From positions 62,001 to 126,000 of the forward strand of contig NZ_MNBW01000013.1 of assembly GCF_001879715.1 (NCBI RefSeq): a stretch of DNA of 64,000 nt. The letters run 5' to 3'. Positions 18,022 through 26,115 of the stretch are shown piece by piece; within the stretch, counting starts at the first letter, position 1; every line of letters begins with the position of its first letter. Under the pieces are notes generated by a model. That model did not search any database, was not told the origin of the DNA, and worked only from the letters and a program-made list of their open reading frames with translations. The stretch is from Nioella nitratireducens (GTDB lineage: Bacteria; Pseudomonadota; Alphaproteobacteria; Rhodobacterales; Rhodobacteraceae). The position numbers and the translations under genes are program-made.

Positions 18022-18054
18022 GGGTCGCGCTGGTTTCAGACGCGGCCTTTTTCT
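18022..18054 (+). terminator. Rho-independent terminator of rpmG
   Basis: GGTCGCG (18023-18029) and CGCGGCC (18041-18047) pair with one G-T or mismatch position around a loop. TTTTTC follows directly. It begins 30 bp after the rpmG stop. Confidence 0.7.
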
Positions 18055-18085
18055 TTGGCGGGTCGGACGATGAACTGCGCATGGA

Positions 18086-18113
18086 AAAAGGGCCGGGGAT
18101 GACCCCGGCCCTT
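18086..18113 (-). terminator. Rho-independent terminator of the BI-1 gene
   Basis: AAGGGCCGGGG (18088-18098), loop ATGA, CCCCGGCCCTT (18103-18113): a perfect 11-bp stem. On the minus strand it runs into TTTTTCC. It lies 25 bp past the stop of the leftward BI-1 family gene. Confidence 0.85.
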
Positions 18114-18138
18114 GACGTTTCGAAGCGGCTCAGCCCGG

Positions 18139-18879
18139 TCAGTTGCGATTGCCGAGGAACTGCAGCAGGAACATGAACAGGTTGATGAAGTCGAGGTAGA
18201 GGCGCAACGCGCCCATGATTGCCGACTTGCCAAGCCATTCCTCGTCCATGTGGCGGGCGTGTTCGACATACTCGTTCTTGATCGACTGGGTGTCGTAGGC
18301 GGTCAGGCCCGCGAAGATCAGGACGCCCAGAACCGAGATGACGAAGTGCAACGCCGAACTGGCAAGAAAGATGTTCACGATCGACGCGACAATGATACCG
18401 ATCAGGCCCATCATCAGGAAAGTGCCGAGGCCCGAGAGGTTCTTCTTCGTGGTGTAGCCATACAGGCTGAGCCCCGCGAAGGCGATCGCGGTGATCAGGA
18501 AGGTCTGCACGATGGAGATGCCGGTGAAGACCGAGAAGATCCAGCTGATCGAGATGCCCATCACCGCCGAGAAGGCGTAGAAGAACAGTTGAGCACCGGC
18601 CGCAGAGATGCGGTTGATCATGGCGCCGAAGGCAAACACCATGAGGAGGGGCGCGAACATGACGGCCCACCCAAGGATATTGGGTTGCAGCGTCGCCGGG
18701 TCGCGGAAAATTGCCAGCATGGCGGGCGATGTGCCGATACCCCATGCAGCGCCAGCGGTTACCAGCAGGCCAACGGACATCGTCCCGTAGACCTTGTTCA
18801 TGTGGGCGCGCAGGCCCTCGTCAATCTGTGCGGCACTGATGCCGCCCGCGCGTGCGCGCATCGTGTCGAATTCAGCCAT
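18139..18879 (-). CDS. Bax inhibitor-1/YccA-family membrane protein
   Basis: 246 residues with seven predicted membrane spans after a short cytoplasmic N terminus (MAEFDTMRARAGG). The BI-1 features are NKVYGTMSVGLLVTAGAAWG, the middle FLITAIAFAGLSLYGYTTKK and the C-terminal LTAYDTQSIKNEY, followed by LRLYLDFINLFMFLLQFLG. Family members act as pH-sensitive calcium leak channels or interact with membrane proteases; which applies here is unknown. It has its own terminator, and the DUF1127 gene upstream has another, so it is probably monocistronic. Confidence 0.95.
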   Translation of the reverse strand: MAEFDTMRARAGGISAAQIDEGLRAHMNKVYGTMSVGLLVTAGAAWGIGTSPAMLAIFRDPATLQPNILGWAVMFAPLLMVFAFGAMINRISAAGAQLFFYAFSAVMGISISWIFSVFTGISIVQTFLITAIAFAGLSLYGYTTKKNLSGLGTFLMMGLIGIIVASIVNIFLASSALHFVISVLGVLIFAGLTAYDTQSIKNEYVEHARHMDEEWLGKSAIMGALRLYLDFINLFMFLLQFLGNRN

Positions 18880-18920
18880 CTATTCCTCCAGAAAGGCATA
18901 TGTTGAGTGGTGAAACGAAA

Positions 18921-18960
18921 AACGCCCCACCTTCTCCCTAATATCGGGAAGGCGGGGCGC
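18921..18960 (-). terminator. Rho-independent terminator of the DUF1127 gene
   Basis: CGCCCC-CCTTC-CCC (from 18923) pairs with GGGAAGGCGGGGCG (18946-18959) apart from small mismatches. On the minus strand the stem is followed by TTTTTCGTTT. It lies between the stop of the leftward DUF1127 gene and the BI-1 start. Confidence 0.75.
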
Positions 18961-19020
18961 TATTTCAAGATTCGCCAGACAGGGAGAGAGCGTCTTTTTA
19001 GAGCGAAATCTTTTGCGTGA

Positions 19021-19233
19021 TCACATCAGCCAGCGCTGCGGCACGTCCCAGACGGGACGAGAGGTCTCGCGCGCGACATCCGCCTCGGTCAGGCCAAGGT
19101 CACGGCGGGCATTGTCGTCCAGCCGGACAAGCGCGCGGCGCTGACGCCATGCTGCAAGGCCTGCCTGGATGCGGACGAGGGCGAGAGTGCCGAAGGGGGC
19201 GGAAAAGCGGGGGGAGGTGAGAACGTGGGCCAT
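19021..19233 (-). CDS. DUF1127 (YjiS-like) small protein
   Basis: 70 residues from ATG at 19233; a TTG five codons earlier is also in frame. The C-terminal half ALVRLDDNARRDLGLTEAD, then RETSRPVWDVP, is the DUF1127 signature (arginine-rich, L-x-D-x-x-x-R-D-[IL]-G-L). DUF1127 proteins are widespread in alphaproteobacteria; some affect phosphate or RNA metabolism, and most are uncharacterised. It is divergent from a LysR gene across a 143-bp AT-rich spacer, where LysR-type control of this gene is possible. Confidence 0.85.
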   Translation of the reverse strand: MAHVLTSPRFSAPFGTLALVRIQAGLAAWRQRRALVRLDDNARRDLGLTEADVARETSRPVWDVPQRWLM

Positions 19234-19376
19234 GGTGGAAGCTTTCAATTTCGTGAAGATCGGCGTGAGTTTGATTTCGATGCTTGATATATAGAGCGGG
19301 TATTTGCATTATGAAAATGAATGTTTATGAACACACACATGACAGAACGTGATGTAAGATTGGAAAGGGCCACCCC

Positions 19377-20228
19377 ATGAGAAACCTCGACATGACTGCG
19401 CTGCGTGCCTTTGTCACCGTCTCGGATGCGGGCGGGGTCACCAAGGCCAGCGGGTTGCTGAACCTGACCCAATCCGCAGTCTCCATGCAATTGAAAAGAC
19501 TGGAAGAAAGCATCGGGGTCGGGCTGTTCGACCGGACCGCCCGCAAGCTGGCCCTGACAAATGCGGGCGAGCAGATGCTCAGCTATGCCCGCAAGATGCT
19601 GACCCTCAATGACGAGGTGCTGGCCCGGCTGACGGCCACCGAATACGAGGGCGAACTGATGCTCGGTGTGCCGCATGACATCGTTTACCCGGCGATTCCG
19701 CAGGTTTTACACCGGTTCAACGCGGCCTACCCCCGGATGAAGGTGCAACTTGTCAGCTCCTACACCTCGCGCTTGCGGCGAATGCTGGAACGCGGCGAGG
19801 TGCATCTTGCCTTGACCACCGAGTCGGCACTGGACAGCGGCGGCGAGACCTTGATGGAGCGCCCCCTTGTCTGGGTCGGCGCGATCAACGGGCATGAATG
19901 GCGACAGCGGCCCCTGCGGCTGGCCTTTGAGCAATTGTGCATCTTTCGCAAGCCGGTGCAGGAAGCGTTGGATCGGGCCGGGATCACGTGGGAAATGGCG
20001 GTCGAGAGTGATTCAAGCCGCACGGTCGAGGCCTCGATCAGCGCCGATCTGGCGGTTCACGCCTGTATCGAAGGGGCAGAACCGCCCTATGTCGAGGAAA
20101 TCCACCATAACGGCGCCCTGCCTACGCTGCCGACGATCAAGATCAACATGTATGGGGCGGAAACGGCCAAGAGCGAGCCGGTTCAGGCACTGGCCGAAAT
20201 GGTGCGCCGGGCCTATCAGGCGATGTAA
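19377..20228 (+). CDS. LysR-family transcriptional regulator
   Basis: 283 residues. The N-terminal winged helix reads LDMTALRAFVTVSDAGGVTK, then LTQSAVSMQLKRLEESIG, LFDRTARKLALTNAG. The periplasmic-binding-like effector domain starts near residue 90 (LMLGVPHDIVYPAIPQVL). It faces away from the DUF1127 gene. Its end is only 12 bp from the end of the molybdenum hydroxylase operon, which runs toward it. It may control either neighbour; the AT-rich divergent spacer favours the DUF1127 gene and itself. Confidence 0.95.
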   Translation: MRNLDMTALRAFVTVSDAGGVTKASGLLNLTQSAVSMQLKRLEESIGVGLFDRTARKLALTNAGEQMLSYARKMLTLNDEVLARLTATEYEGELMLGVPHDIVYPAIPQVLHRFNAAYPRMKVQLVSSYTSRLRRMLERGEVHLALTTESALDSGGETLMERPLVWVGAINGHEWRQRPLRLAFEQLCIFRKPVQEALDRAGITWEMAVESDSSRTVEASISADLAVHACIEGAEPPYVEEIHHNGALPTLPTIKINMYGAETAKSEPVQALAEMVRRAYQAM

Positions 20229-20230
20229 GG

Positions 20231-20260
20231 GGGCGGCCTGTCAGCCGCCCGCCAGTTTTT
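20231..20260 (+). terminator. Rho-independent terminator of the LysR gene, overlapping the convergent MoaD-like stop
   Basis: GGGCGGC (20231-20237), loop CTGTCA, GCCGCCC (20244-20250), then GCCAG and TTTTT. The loop contains the reverse complement of the MoaD-like gene's stop codon (20241-20243), so the hairpin overlaps the last codons of the opposing operon. Confidence 0.7.
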
Positions 20261-20486
20261 GTAGCAGAAAGATCTCGCTGTCCGGGTCGACGGGGTGGTT
20301 GCGGCTGTTGGGCACGATCTGTCCATCCACCGCGACCGAAACCCCGCGCTGGAGCGCAGGCTCCAGCCCCGGGTGCGCCGCCACCAGACTGTCAAGGACC
20401 TGGCCCACGGTCGCGCCCGGCACTTCCACCATCTCCTTGCCATCTGCCAGCGACCGAAGCCCGGACCAGAGATGCACTTCTGCCAT
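20241..20486 (-). CDS. MoaD/ThiS-family ubiquitin-like sulfur carrier
   Basis: 81 residues with a beta-grasp pattern ending in the di-glycine tail LAGG, as in MoaD and ThiS, whose C-terminal glycine carries sulfur as a thiocarboxylate. The middle VPGATVGQVLDSLVAAHPGL is typical MoaD. Its ATG overlaps the stop of the molybdopterin subunit (TGATG), so it is the last gene of the molybdenum hydroxylase operon. It may supply sulfur for pterin synthesis or for the enzyme's sulfido ligand; that link is inference. Confidence 0.85.
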   Translation of the reverse strand: MAEVHLWSGLRSLADGKEMVEVPGATVGQVLDSLVAAHPGLEPALQRGVSVAVDGQIVPNSRNHPVDPDSEIFLLQKLAGG

Positions 20487-22729
20487 CAGCCCTTGCCCTG
20501 GATCGCCGCCAATACGCGAGAGGGGCGCAACGGCAGGTTGCAGATCCGCTTGCCGGTCGCTTCGCGGACTGCGTTGGCGACGGCCGGAAGCGGCGGTGTG
20601 ATGCCGGTTTCCCCGACGCCGCGCACGCCGTAGGGGTGGCCGGGGTTCGGAACCTCGACGATCACCGTGTCGATCATCGGCAGATCCGAGGCCACCGGCA
20701 CGCGGTAATCGAGGAAGACCGGGTTTTGCAGGCGGCCATCTTCGCCGTAGATATATTCCTCGTTCAAGGCCCACCCGATGCCCTGAGCGGCACCGCCCTG
20801 GAACTGGCCCTCGACATAGGCGGGGTGGATGGCCTTGCCCGCGTCTTGCACCACGAGATAGCGCAAGATGGTCGTGCGGCCGGTTTCGGGATCGACCTCG
20901 ACATCGACGACATGGGTGCCGAAGCTGCCCGAGAAGCCAGCGGGGGAATCCTCGAAATGGCCCGAGATCGGCCCGCCGGTCGAGCCCATCTCGCCCGCGA
21001 TTTCAGCCAGGGACATCGGCGGAAATTCCCCGGCATTGGGGCCAGAGGGTTTGGCGCAGCCGTCTTCCCAGATCACCGCCTCGGGGTCGATGCCCCATTT
21101 GTCGGCCGCGCGTTTGCACAGCTTGCCGATACAGTCCTCGGCCGAGCGGATTGTGGCAAGCCCGCTGGCATAGGTCGCGCGGCTGCCATGGGTCGGTTCG
21201 TTCACGCCGAGCGCTCCGGTGTCCGAAATGTTGACGCGAACGTCCTCGTAAGGAATGCCGAAGGCTTCCGCCGCCATCAGCGCCATCGAGGCCCGGCTGC
21301 CGCCGATATCGGGCGTGCCGATGGAAACAGTGACCGTACCGTCCTCGGAAATCGCAACGGAGGCAGAGGTTTCACCGCCCCAGTTCATCCAATAGCCCGA
21401 GGCCACGCCCCGCCCCTGATTGGGGCCGAGCGGCGCGGAATAGTTGGGGTGGGTCTTGGCGGCCTCCAGTGTTTCCACCAGACCGATGGGCCCGAATTTC
21501 GGGCCGAAGGTGGCACGGGTGCCTTCACGCGCGGCATTTTTCAGGCGGGTGTCGATCGGGTCGAGGCCAAGCTCTCGGCACAGTTCGTCAATGGTGCTTT
21601 CAGTGGCGAAGGCCGCCATCGGAGCACCAGGCGCGCGGTAGGCGGCCTGTTTCGGACGGTTGGTGATCACGTCGTAGCCGATGTGATGCACGTTCTCGAT
21701 GTCGTAATTGGCAAAGGCGAGCATGGTTGTCACATCGACCGGTGCGCCGGGGAAGGCGCCGCCCTGCATGCGGAACGTGCCGTGGGCGGCAGTGATCTTG
21801 CCATCCTTCGTCATGCCCATCTTGATGTCCATCGAGGCCGAAGCGGTCGGCCCCGTCGCCCGCAGCACTTCGTTCCGGCTCATCACCATCTTGACCGGCT
21901 TGCCGCCCGTCTTTCGGCTGAGGGCCAGCGAGAGCGGTTCTATGAACACGGTCGTCTTGCCGCCGAACCCGCCGCCTATTTCAGAGGGCGTCACGCGGAT
22001 ATTGGTGGTCTCGATGCCCAGAACGGCGGTGGACATGCGGCGCACGAACCAGTGGCCCTGGGTGCAGACCCACAGCTCGCCCCGGCCATCCTCGCCCATT
22101 TGGCCAAGGCAGGCATGGGGTTCGATATAGCCTTGGTGCGCGGCTTCGGTGGTGTAGCTGCGTTCGATGATCAGATCGGCTTCGGCAAAGCCCTTGTCGA
22201 GATCGCCCCGACCGGAGTCGAAATAGCGCACCACGTTGGGATGCAGGCCCTCGGGCACCGAGAAATCGGCCGCGCCTTCGCGGATGACGGGCGCGTCGTC
22301 CTTCATCGCCGCATCCACATCGGTGACGTGAGGCAGAACCTCGTAATCCACCTCGATCAGCTTGACCGCGTCGCGCGCGATCAGCGGCGAGGTGGCGGCA
22401 ACAGCGGCGACGGCATGCCCATCGTAGAGCGCCTTTTCCCCGGCCATGCAGTTTTCCTGCAGGTTCCAGTCCTCGCCGTCCAATCCGTCGGGGAAGTCGG
22501 CGCGGGTCACCACGGCCTTGACACCTTTCAGGGCCAACGCCTTGGAGGCGTCGATCTTGACGATCCTCGCGTGGGCGTGCGGGCTGCGCAGCACCGCGCC
22601 ATGCAGCATCCCCGGCATCGAGATATCCGCGCCGTAGCGCGCCCGGCCCGTCACCTTGTCGAGCCCATCGGGGCGGTCCGGTGTTGTGCCGATGTATTTG
22701 TAGGCGGTCTTTTGTCCGTCCAGAGCCAT
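20486..22729 (-). CDS. Molybdenum hydroxylase large subunit (xanthine dehydrogenase/CoxL family)
   Basis: 747 residues; binds the molybdopterin cytosine dinucleotide cofactor. Markers are GKVTGRARYGAD-like wording at the N terminus (DKVTGRARYGADISMPG), GGGFGGKTTVFIEPLSLALS, the substrate-channel stretch AAYRAPGAPMAAFATES, and the catalytic glutamate E707 in RGVGETG. It does not show the AYRCSFR loop of aerobic CO dehydrogenase, so it is a general aldehyde, purine or N-heterocycle type enzyme. The substrate cannot be named. It forms an operon with the FAD and 2Fe-2S subunits upstream and the MoaD-like gene downstream, each with overlapping or abutting codons. Confidence 0.95.
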   Translation of the reverse strand: MALDGQKTAYKYIGTTPDRPDGLDKVTGRARYGADISMPGMLHGAVLRSPHAHARIVKIDASKALALKGVKAVVTRADFPDGLDGEDWNLQENCMAGEKALYDGHAVAAVAATSPLIARDAVKLIEVDYEVLPHVTDVDAAMKDDAPVIREGAADFSVPEGLHPNVVRYFDSGRGDLDKGFAEADLIIERSYTTEAAHQGYIEPHACLGQMGEDGRGELWVCTQGHWFVRRMSTAVLGIETTNIRVTPSEIGGGFGGKTTVFIEPLSLALSRKTGGKPVKMVMSRNEVLRATGPTASASMDIKMGMTKDGKITAAHGTFRMQGGAFPGAPVDVTTMLAFANYDIENVHHIGYDVITNRPKQAAYRAPGAPMAAFATESTIDELCRELGLDPIDTRLKNAAREGTRATFGPKFGPIGLVETLEAAKTHPNYSAPLGPNQGRGVASGYWMNWGGETSASVAISEDGTVTVSIGTPDIGGSRASMALMAAEAFGIPYEDVRVNISDTGALGVNEPTHGSRATYASGLATIRSAEDCIGKLCKRAADKWGIDPEAVIWEDGCAKPSGPNAGEFPPMSLAEIAGEMGSTGGPISGHFEDSPAGFSGSFGTHVVDVEVDPETGRTTILRYLVVQDAGKAIHPAYVEGQFQGGAAQGIGWALNEEYIYGEDGRLQNPVFLDYRVPVASDLPMIDTVIVEVPNPGHPYGVRGVGETGITPPLPAVANAVREATGKRICNLPLRPSRVLAAIQGKG

Positions 22730-23208
22730 TACGATGCCTCCCGCATTTCGGCAGCCGCATCCATCACGGCGCGCACGATCTTGTCATAGCCGGTGCAGCG
22801 GCACAGGTTGCCGGCCAGCCAGTACCGGATTTCGGTCTCGGTTGGGTCGGGGTTCTTTTCCAACAGGTTCTTGGCCGCGACCAGAATGCCCGGTGTGCAG
22901 ATCCCGCATTGCAGGGCCGCGTGTTCGATGAACTTGCGTTGCAGGGGGTGCAGCTTTTCACCCTCCGCGATGCCCTCGACAGTGCCGATCTCGGCTCCGT
23001 CCGCCTCGACCCCGAGCACGAGGCAGGAACAAACCAGCCTGCCGTCCAGAGTTACCGAACAGGCACCGCAATCGCCGGTGCCGCAGCCTTCCTTGACGCC
23101 CATGATGCCGGCGTGGTCGCGCAGACAATCAAGCAGGGTTTCACGGGTGTCGCAGAGAAATTCGACCTCGTCGCCATTCACGGTGGCGGTGATGTGTTGC
23201 TTGCTCAT
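22729..23208 (-). CDS. Molybdenum hydroxylase 2Fe-2S subunit (CoxS-like)
   Basis: 159 residues. The plant-type ferredoxin cluster ligands are C42, C47, C50 and C62 (GCGTGDCGACSV...). The second cluster uses C101, C104, C136 and C138 (CGICTPG and NLCRCTGY). It passes electrons from the molybdenum centre to FAD. Its stop overlaps the large-subunit ATG by one base (TAATG), and its start overlaps the FAD subunit's end by 4 bp. Confidence 0.97.
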   Translation of the reverse strand: MSKQHITATVNGDEVEFLCDTRETLLDCLRDHAGIMGVKEGCGTGDCGACSVTLDGRLVCSCLVLGVEADGAEIGTVEGIAEGEKLHPLQRKFIEHAALQCGICTPGILVAAKNLLEKNPDPTETEIRYWLAGNLCRCTGYDKIVRAVMDAAAEMREAS

Positions 23209-24071
23209 GCGCTTGCTCCTTTTGCCCGGTCATAGGCGATCTTGGCCGCCCGTTTTGCCAGCACACCTGCCACATGGGTACGGAATTCGATGGTGCCACG
23301 TTTGTCGTCGATGGGGCTACAGGCGGCCGAGGCCGCGTGCGCCAACCCGTCGAGCGTCGCGTCATCCAGCGTGGTGCCGATGATCGCGTCGGCGCATTCG
23401 GCAACCAGCCGGGCCGTCGGGGCGACCGCGCCAAGGGCCACGCGCGCCTGCGCGATGGTGTCGCCGTCGAGACGCAGGTTCACCGCGCAGCCGACCACCG
23501 CGATGTCCATTTCGGTGCGCGGGATGAAGCGCAGATAGGCGTCGCCTCCGTTTGCGCCGCGCGCCGGGATGGTGATGGCGGAAATCAATTCGCCCTTGGC
23601 CAGTACCGTTTTGCCAGGGCCGGTCGGAATCTCCTCGACGGGCACCTCCCGGCTGCCGTTCGGGCCTGTCACGGTGGCGGTGCAGCCCGCCGCGATCATG
23701 CCGGGCACGGAATCCGCCGCCGGAGAGCCGTTGCACAGGTTGCCTGCCAGCGTCGCGCGGCCTTGCACCTGCGTGGACCCGATCAGGTCCATGCCTTCGA
23801 CCAGTCCGGGCCACTCTGCCGACAATTCGGCATGTTCTGTCATTTCGGCCCCCGAGACCGCCACGCCAAGGCGCCAGCCGCCATCGTCGGTGCGGGAAAT
23901 GTCCTTCACGCCGGGGATATGCTTGATGTCGATCAGGTCGTCCGGCGTCAGGATGTCGGCCCGCAATTGCACCAGCACATCGGTGCCCCCGGCAAGGAAA
24001 CGGATGGTGCCGTCAGAGGCACCTGCGATGGTCGAGGCTTGCTCGAAACTCGTGGGTCTGTGGTAGTTCAT
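23205..24071 (-). CDS. Molybdenum hydroxylase FAD-binding subunit (CoxM-like)
   Basis: 288 residues, first gene of the operon. Family FAD motifs are FLAGGTDVLVQLR (near residue 30) and GRATLAGNLCNGSPAADSVP (about 105-125). The C-terminal CO-dehydrogenase flavoprotein domain holds VALGAVAPTARLVAE. It takes electrons from the 2Fe-2S subunit and passes them to an acceptor. The upstream 121 bp to the Fe-S scaffold gene stop should hold the promoter; I see no clear regulator box in it. Confidence 0.95.
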   Translation of the reverse strand: MNYHRPTSFEQASTIAGASDGTIRFLAGGTDVLVQLRADILTPDDLIDIKHIPGVKDISRTDDGGWRLGVAVSGAEMTEHAELSAEWPGLVEGMDLIGSTQVQGRATLAGNLCNGSPAADSVPGMIAAGCTATVTGPNGSREVPVEEIPTGPGKTVLAKGELISAITIPARGANGGDAYLRFIPRTEMDIAVVGCAVNLRLDGDTIAQARVALGAVAPTARLVAECADAIIGTTLDDATLDGLAHAASAACSPIDDKRGTIEFRTHVAGVLAKRAAKIAYDRAKGASA

Positions 24072-24192
24072 GTGATCTCCCCGAAAGGCGACGCGCCCCG
24101 ATCACGGCGGGGCCACGCGTGGTTCTTCGCCGACACCCTAGCGCAGCATTCGGGAATGTCGATCCACTTTGATCAAATTTCCGAAGCGCCCC

Positions 24193-24645
24193 TCAGGCGC
24201 AGGCTTCGGCCTCTGCCTGGGCCATGGCTTCGACAGTGGCTTCAAACGCCAGCATGATCGACGCGTGGCGATTCTTGTAGTCCCGCGCAGGCTCCAGAAC
24301 GTCATAGCCGGTGAAAGGCGCCTCGGGCGGTTCCGCGCCATCTTTCAGCATCGCGCGCAGTTGGTCCCGACCATTTTCCACCTCGGTCCGGGTGCGGCCG
24401 ATGATGTTCGACGCCATGATCGCCGCCGATGCCTGCCCAAGCGCGCAGGCCTTCACATCCTGGCCGAACCGGGCAATGCGCCCGTCTTCGATGTCGACAT
24501 CCACGGTGACGGTCGAGCCGCAGAGCGGCGCGCGCTTGCGCACGGTGGCCTGCGGCGCGTCGAGCCGGTCGGTCAGGGGAATATCCGCCGCCAGTGCCAG
24601 AATACGTTGTGAATAGAGCTTGATCAGGTCGCTTTCGGTGCTCAT
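24193..24645 (-). CDS. IscU/NifU-like Fe-S cluster scaffold homologue
   Basis: 150 residues. Two of the three scaffold cysteines are in place: C42 (APLCGSTV) and C67 (VKACALGQAS). At the position of the third cysteine (R-x-K-C in IscU/SufU) the sequence reads NRHASIML, with Ala/Ser. The only other cysteine is C149 at the very C terminus. It may serve as a variant scaffold or delivery protein in the SUF-type system. Divergent from hisI by 66 bp, with no other Fe-S assembly genes adjacent. Confidence 0.85.
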   Translation of the reverse strand: MSTESDLIKLYSQRILALAADIPLTDRLDAPQATVRKRAPLCGSTVTVDVDIEDGRIARFGQDVKACALGQASAAIMASNIIGRTRTEVENGRDQLRAMLKDGAEPPEAPFTGYDVLEPARDYKNRHASIMLAFEATVEAMAQAEAEACA

Positions 24646-24711
24646 GGGCTTCCCCCTGTCGCGTGTTCCCTATAGGTAGCGGTCCGATGCCGGAATGCAA
24701 AGGGGGCCACC

Positions 24712-25071
24712 ATGTCGTTTGACCCGAAATCCCTGACCTATAATGCCGATGGCCTGTTGCCCTGCATTGCGCAGGACGAAGCGACCGGCGAGGTTTTGAT
24801 GCTGGCATGGATGACTGCCGATGCGGTGGCAAAGACGCTTGAAACCGGGCGCGTGACCTATTGGTCGCGCTCACGGTCGTGTTTTTGGGTGAAGGGCGAA
24901 AGCTCGGGGCACGTGCAGGACCTGGTGGAACTGCGTGTTGATTGCGACCGCGATTGCCTGCTGGCGCTGGTCCGGCAGACGGGCCCTGCCTGCCATACCA
25001 ACCGGCGGAGTTGTTTCTATTCCGCGATCCGTGAAGGGAACGAGGTGGAGATCATGGCGCCCATGGTTTGA
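24712..25071 (+). CDS. hisI: Phosphoribosyl-AMP cyclohydrolase
   Basis: 119 residues, the single-domain HisI form without the HisE fusion. Third step of histidine synthesis. Family motifs are VLMLAWMTADAV, TGRVTYWSRSRSCFWVKGE and the zinc site region VDCDRDCLLALV, with GPACHTNRRSCFY. It stands alone between the divergent scaffold gene and a repeat-bearing spacer. Confidence 0.97.
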   Translation: MSFDPKSLTYNADGLLPCIAQDEATGEVLMLAWMTADAVAKTLETGRVTYWSRSRSCFWVKGESSGHVQDLVELRVDCDRDCLLALVRQTGPACHTNRRSCFYSAIREGNEVEIMAPMV

Positions 25072-25094
25072 GACCAGTTCTTTTGGCCCGCGTT

Positions 25095-25132
25095 GGATGC
25101 CTCCGGCGGGAGTATTTTGGCCAAGAAGAAGG
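25095..25132 (+). repeat. Dispersed Rhodobacterales-type intergenic repeat (GCCTCCGGCGGGAGTATTTTGG type)
   Basis: GATGCCTCCGGCGGGAGTAT followed by TTTGGCCAAGAAGAAGG sits in the 105-bp gap between the convergent hisI and gluQ genes. The core CTCC-GGCG-GGAG can fold. An outer TTCTTTTGGCC (from 25078) is an imperfect complement of GGCCAAGAAGAA. From memory, very similar strings recur between genes in Rhodobacteraceae genomes; no other copy was found in this window. Confidence 0.5.
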
Positions 25133-25176
25133 GGCAGGGCGCGCGTTAAGGTTAACGGCAGCGAGGGTGGTTTTCG

Positions 25177-26115
25177 TTAACCTTCGGGCAGGCCCACCAT
25201 CCTGCGGATATCGGCAGGCGTGAATCCTTCGTCGCGATAGGTGCGGATCGCGCAGGCGTCGTTCCGTTTGGCCAGCCGTTTGCCGGTCTCGTCCCGGATC
25301 AGCCGGTGGTGGTGATAGACCGGCGTGGGCAGGCCCAGAAGGCGTTGCAACAGGACGTGGATCGGGGTCGCCTCGAACAGGTCTTCGCCGCGCACCACGT
25401 GGGTGATGTCTTGGGCGGCGTCGTCGATCACCACAGACAAGTGGTAGGAGGTGGCGAAATCGCGCCGGGAGAGGACGATATCGCCAATCTCGCGCTGAAA
25501 ACGGCCCAGCGATGTGAAAATCTGCCCGCGATGGGTGGGGCCGGTTTCCAGGAACATCAGGCCCCAATGATCGTCTTCGTCCTCCAGAACGTGATGCTCG
25601 CAGACCATGCCCGCGTGCCCCATGTCGAGCCGCAGATGCTGGCCGGTTGGGCGCGACAGCAGGTCCGGCCCCTTCGGGGCATGCGCGCGGCATGTCCCGG
25701 GATAGACCGGTCCGTCAGGGCCTATCGCCGGGGGCGTCCCTTCTTGCGGGGCGTTCATCGCCTCGGCGATATCGCGGCGGGTGCAGGTGCAGGGGTAAAG
25801 CAGGTGACGCGCCCAGAGGGCGTCGAGCGCGGCAGCATAGACCGGCATTCGGTCGCTCTGGCGCATCACCGGGCCGTCCCAGGTGAGGCCGAGCCAGGTC
25901 AGGTCTTCGTAGATCAGGTCTTCCCATTCAGGGCGGGCGCGGGTCTGGTCGATATCCTCGATCCGCAACAGGAAGTTGCCACCCTCGGCCCGCGCCATGT
26001 CATGCGCCAGCAGCGCCGAATAGGCATGGCCCAGATGCAGCGGGCCGGTTGGGGAGGGGGCGAAGCGGGTGCGGACGATCACGGGCCTGTCAGGCAGGCG
26101 CGGGCTGCGCGTCAT
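25177..26115 (-). CDS. gluQ: Glutamyl-queuosine tRNA(Asp) synthetase
   Basis: 312 residues, much shorter than GluRS because the anticodon-binding domain is absent. It attaches glutamate to queuosine 34 of tRNA-Asp. The class I motifs are [20 protein letters not shown] and KRLAKR (KMSKS equivalent). The zinc site is [10 protein letters not shown] with a downstream GTCRA. The start at 26115 lies 26 bp inside the end of trmFO, so both are probably read from one transcript. A later GTG is possible but would remove little. Confidence 0.93.
   Translation of the reverse strand: MTRSPRLPDRPVIVRTRFAPSPTGPLHLGHAYSALLAHDMARAEGGNFLLRIEDIDQTRARPEWEDLIYEDLTWLGLTWDGPVMRQSDRMPVYAAALDALWARHLLYPCTCTRRDIAEAMNAPQEGTPPAIGPDGPVYPGTCRAHAPKGPDLLSRPTGQHLRLDMGHAGMVCEHHVLEDEDDHWGLMFLETGPTHRGQIFTSLGRFQREIGDIVLSRRDFATSYHLSVVIDDAAQDITHVVRGEDLFEATPIHVLLQRLLGLPTPVYHHHRLIRDETGKRLAKRNDACAIRTYRDEGFTPADIRRMVGLPEG

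Noticed and set aside
20636-22789. A 717-residue open frame opposite the molybdenum hydroxylase large subunit
   Set aside because: The minus-strand gene shows all family motifs and codon-coupled neighbours; the plus-strand frame is low-complexity in composition.
24166-24176. TTTGATCAAA as a possible FNR site
   Set aside because: The two half sites touch without the four-base spacer FNR needs, and it lies at the 3' end of a gene.
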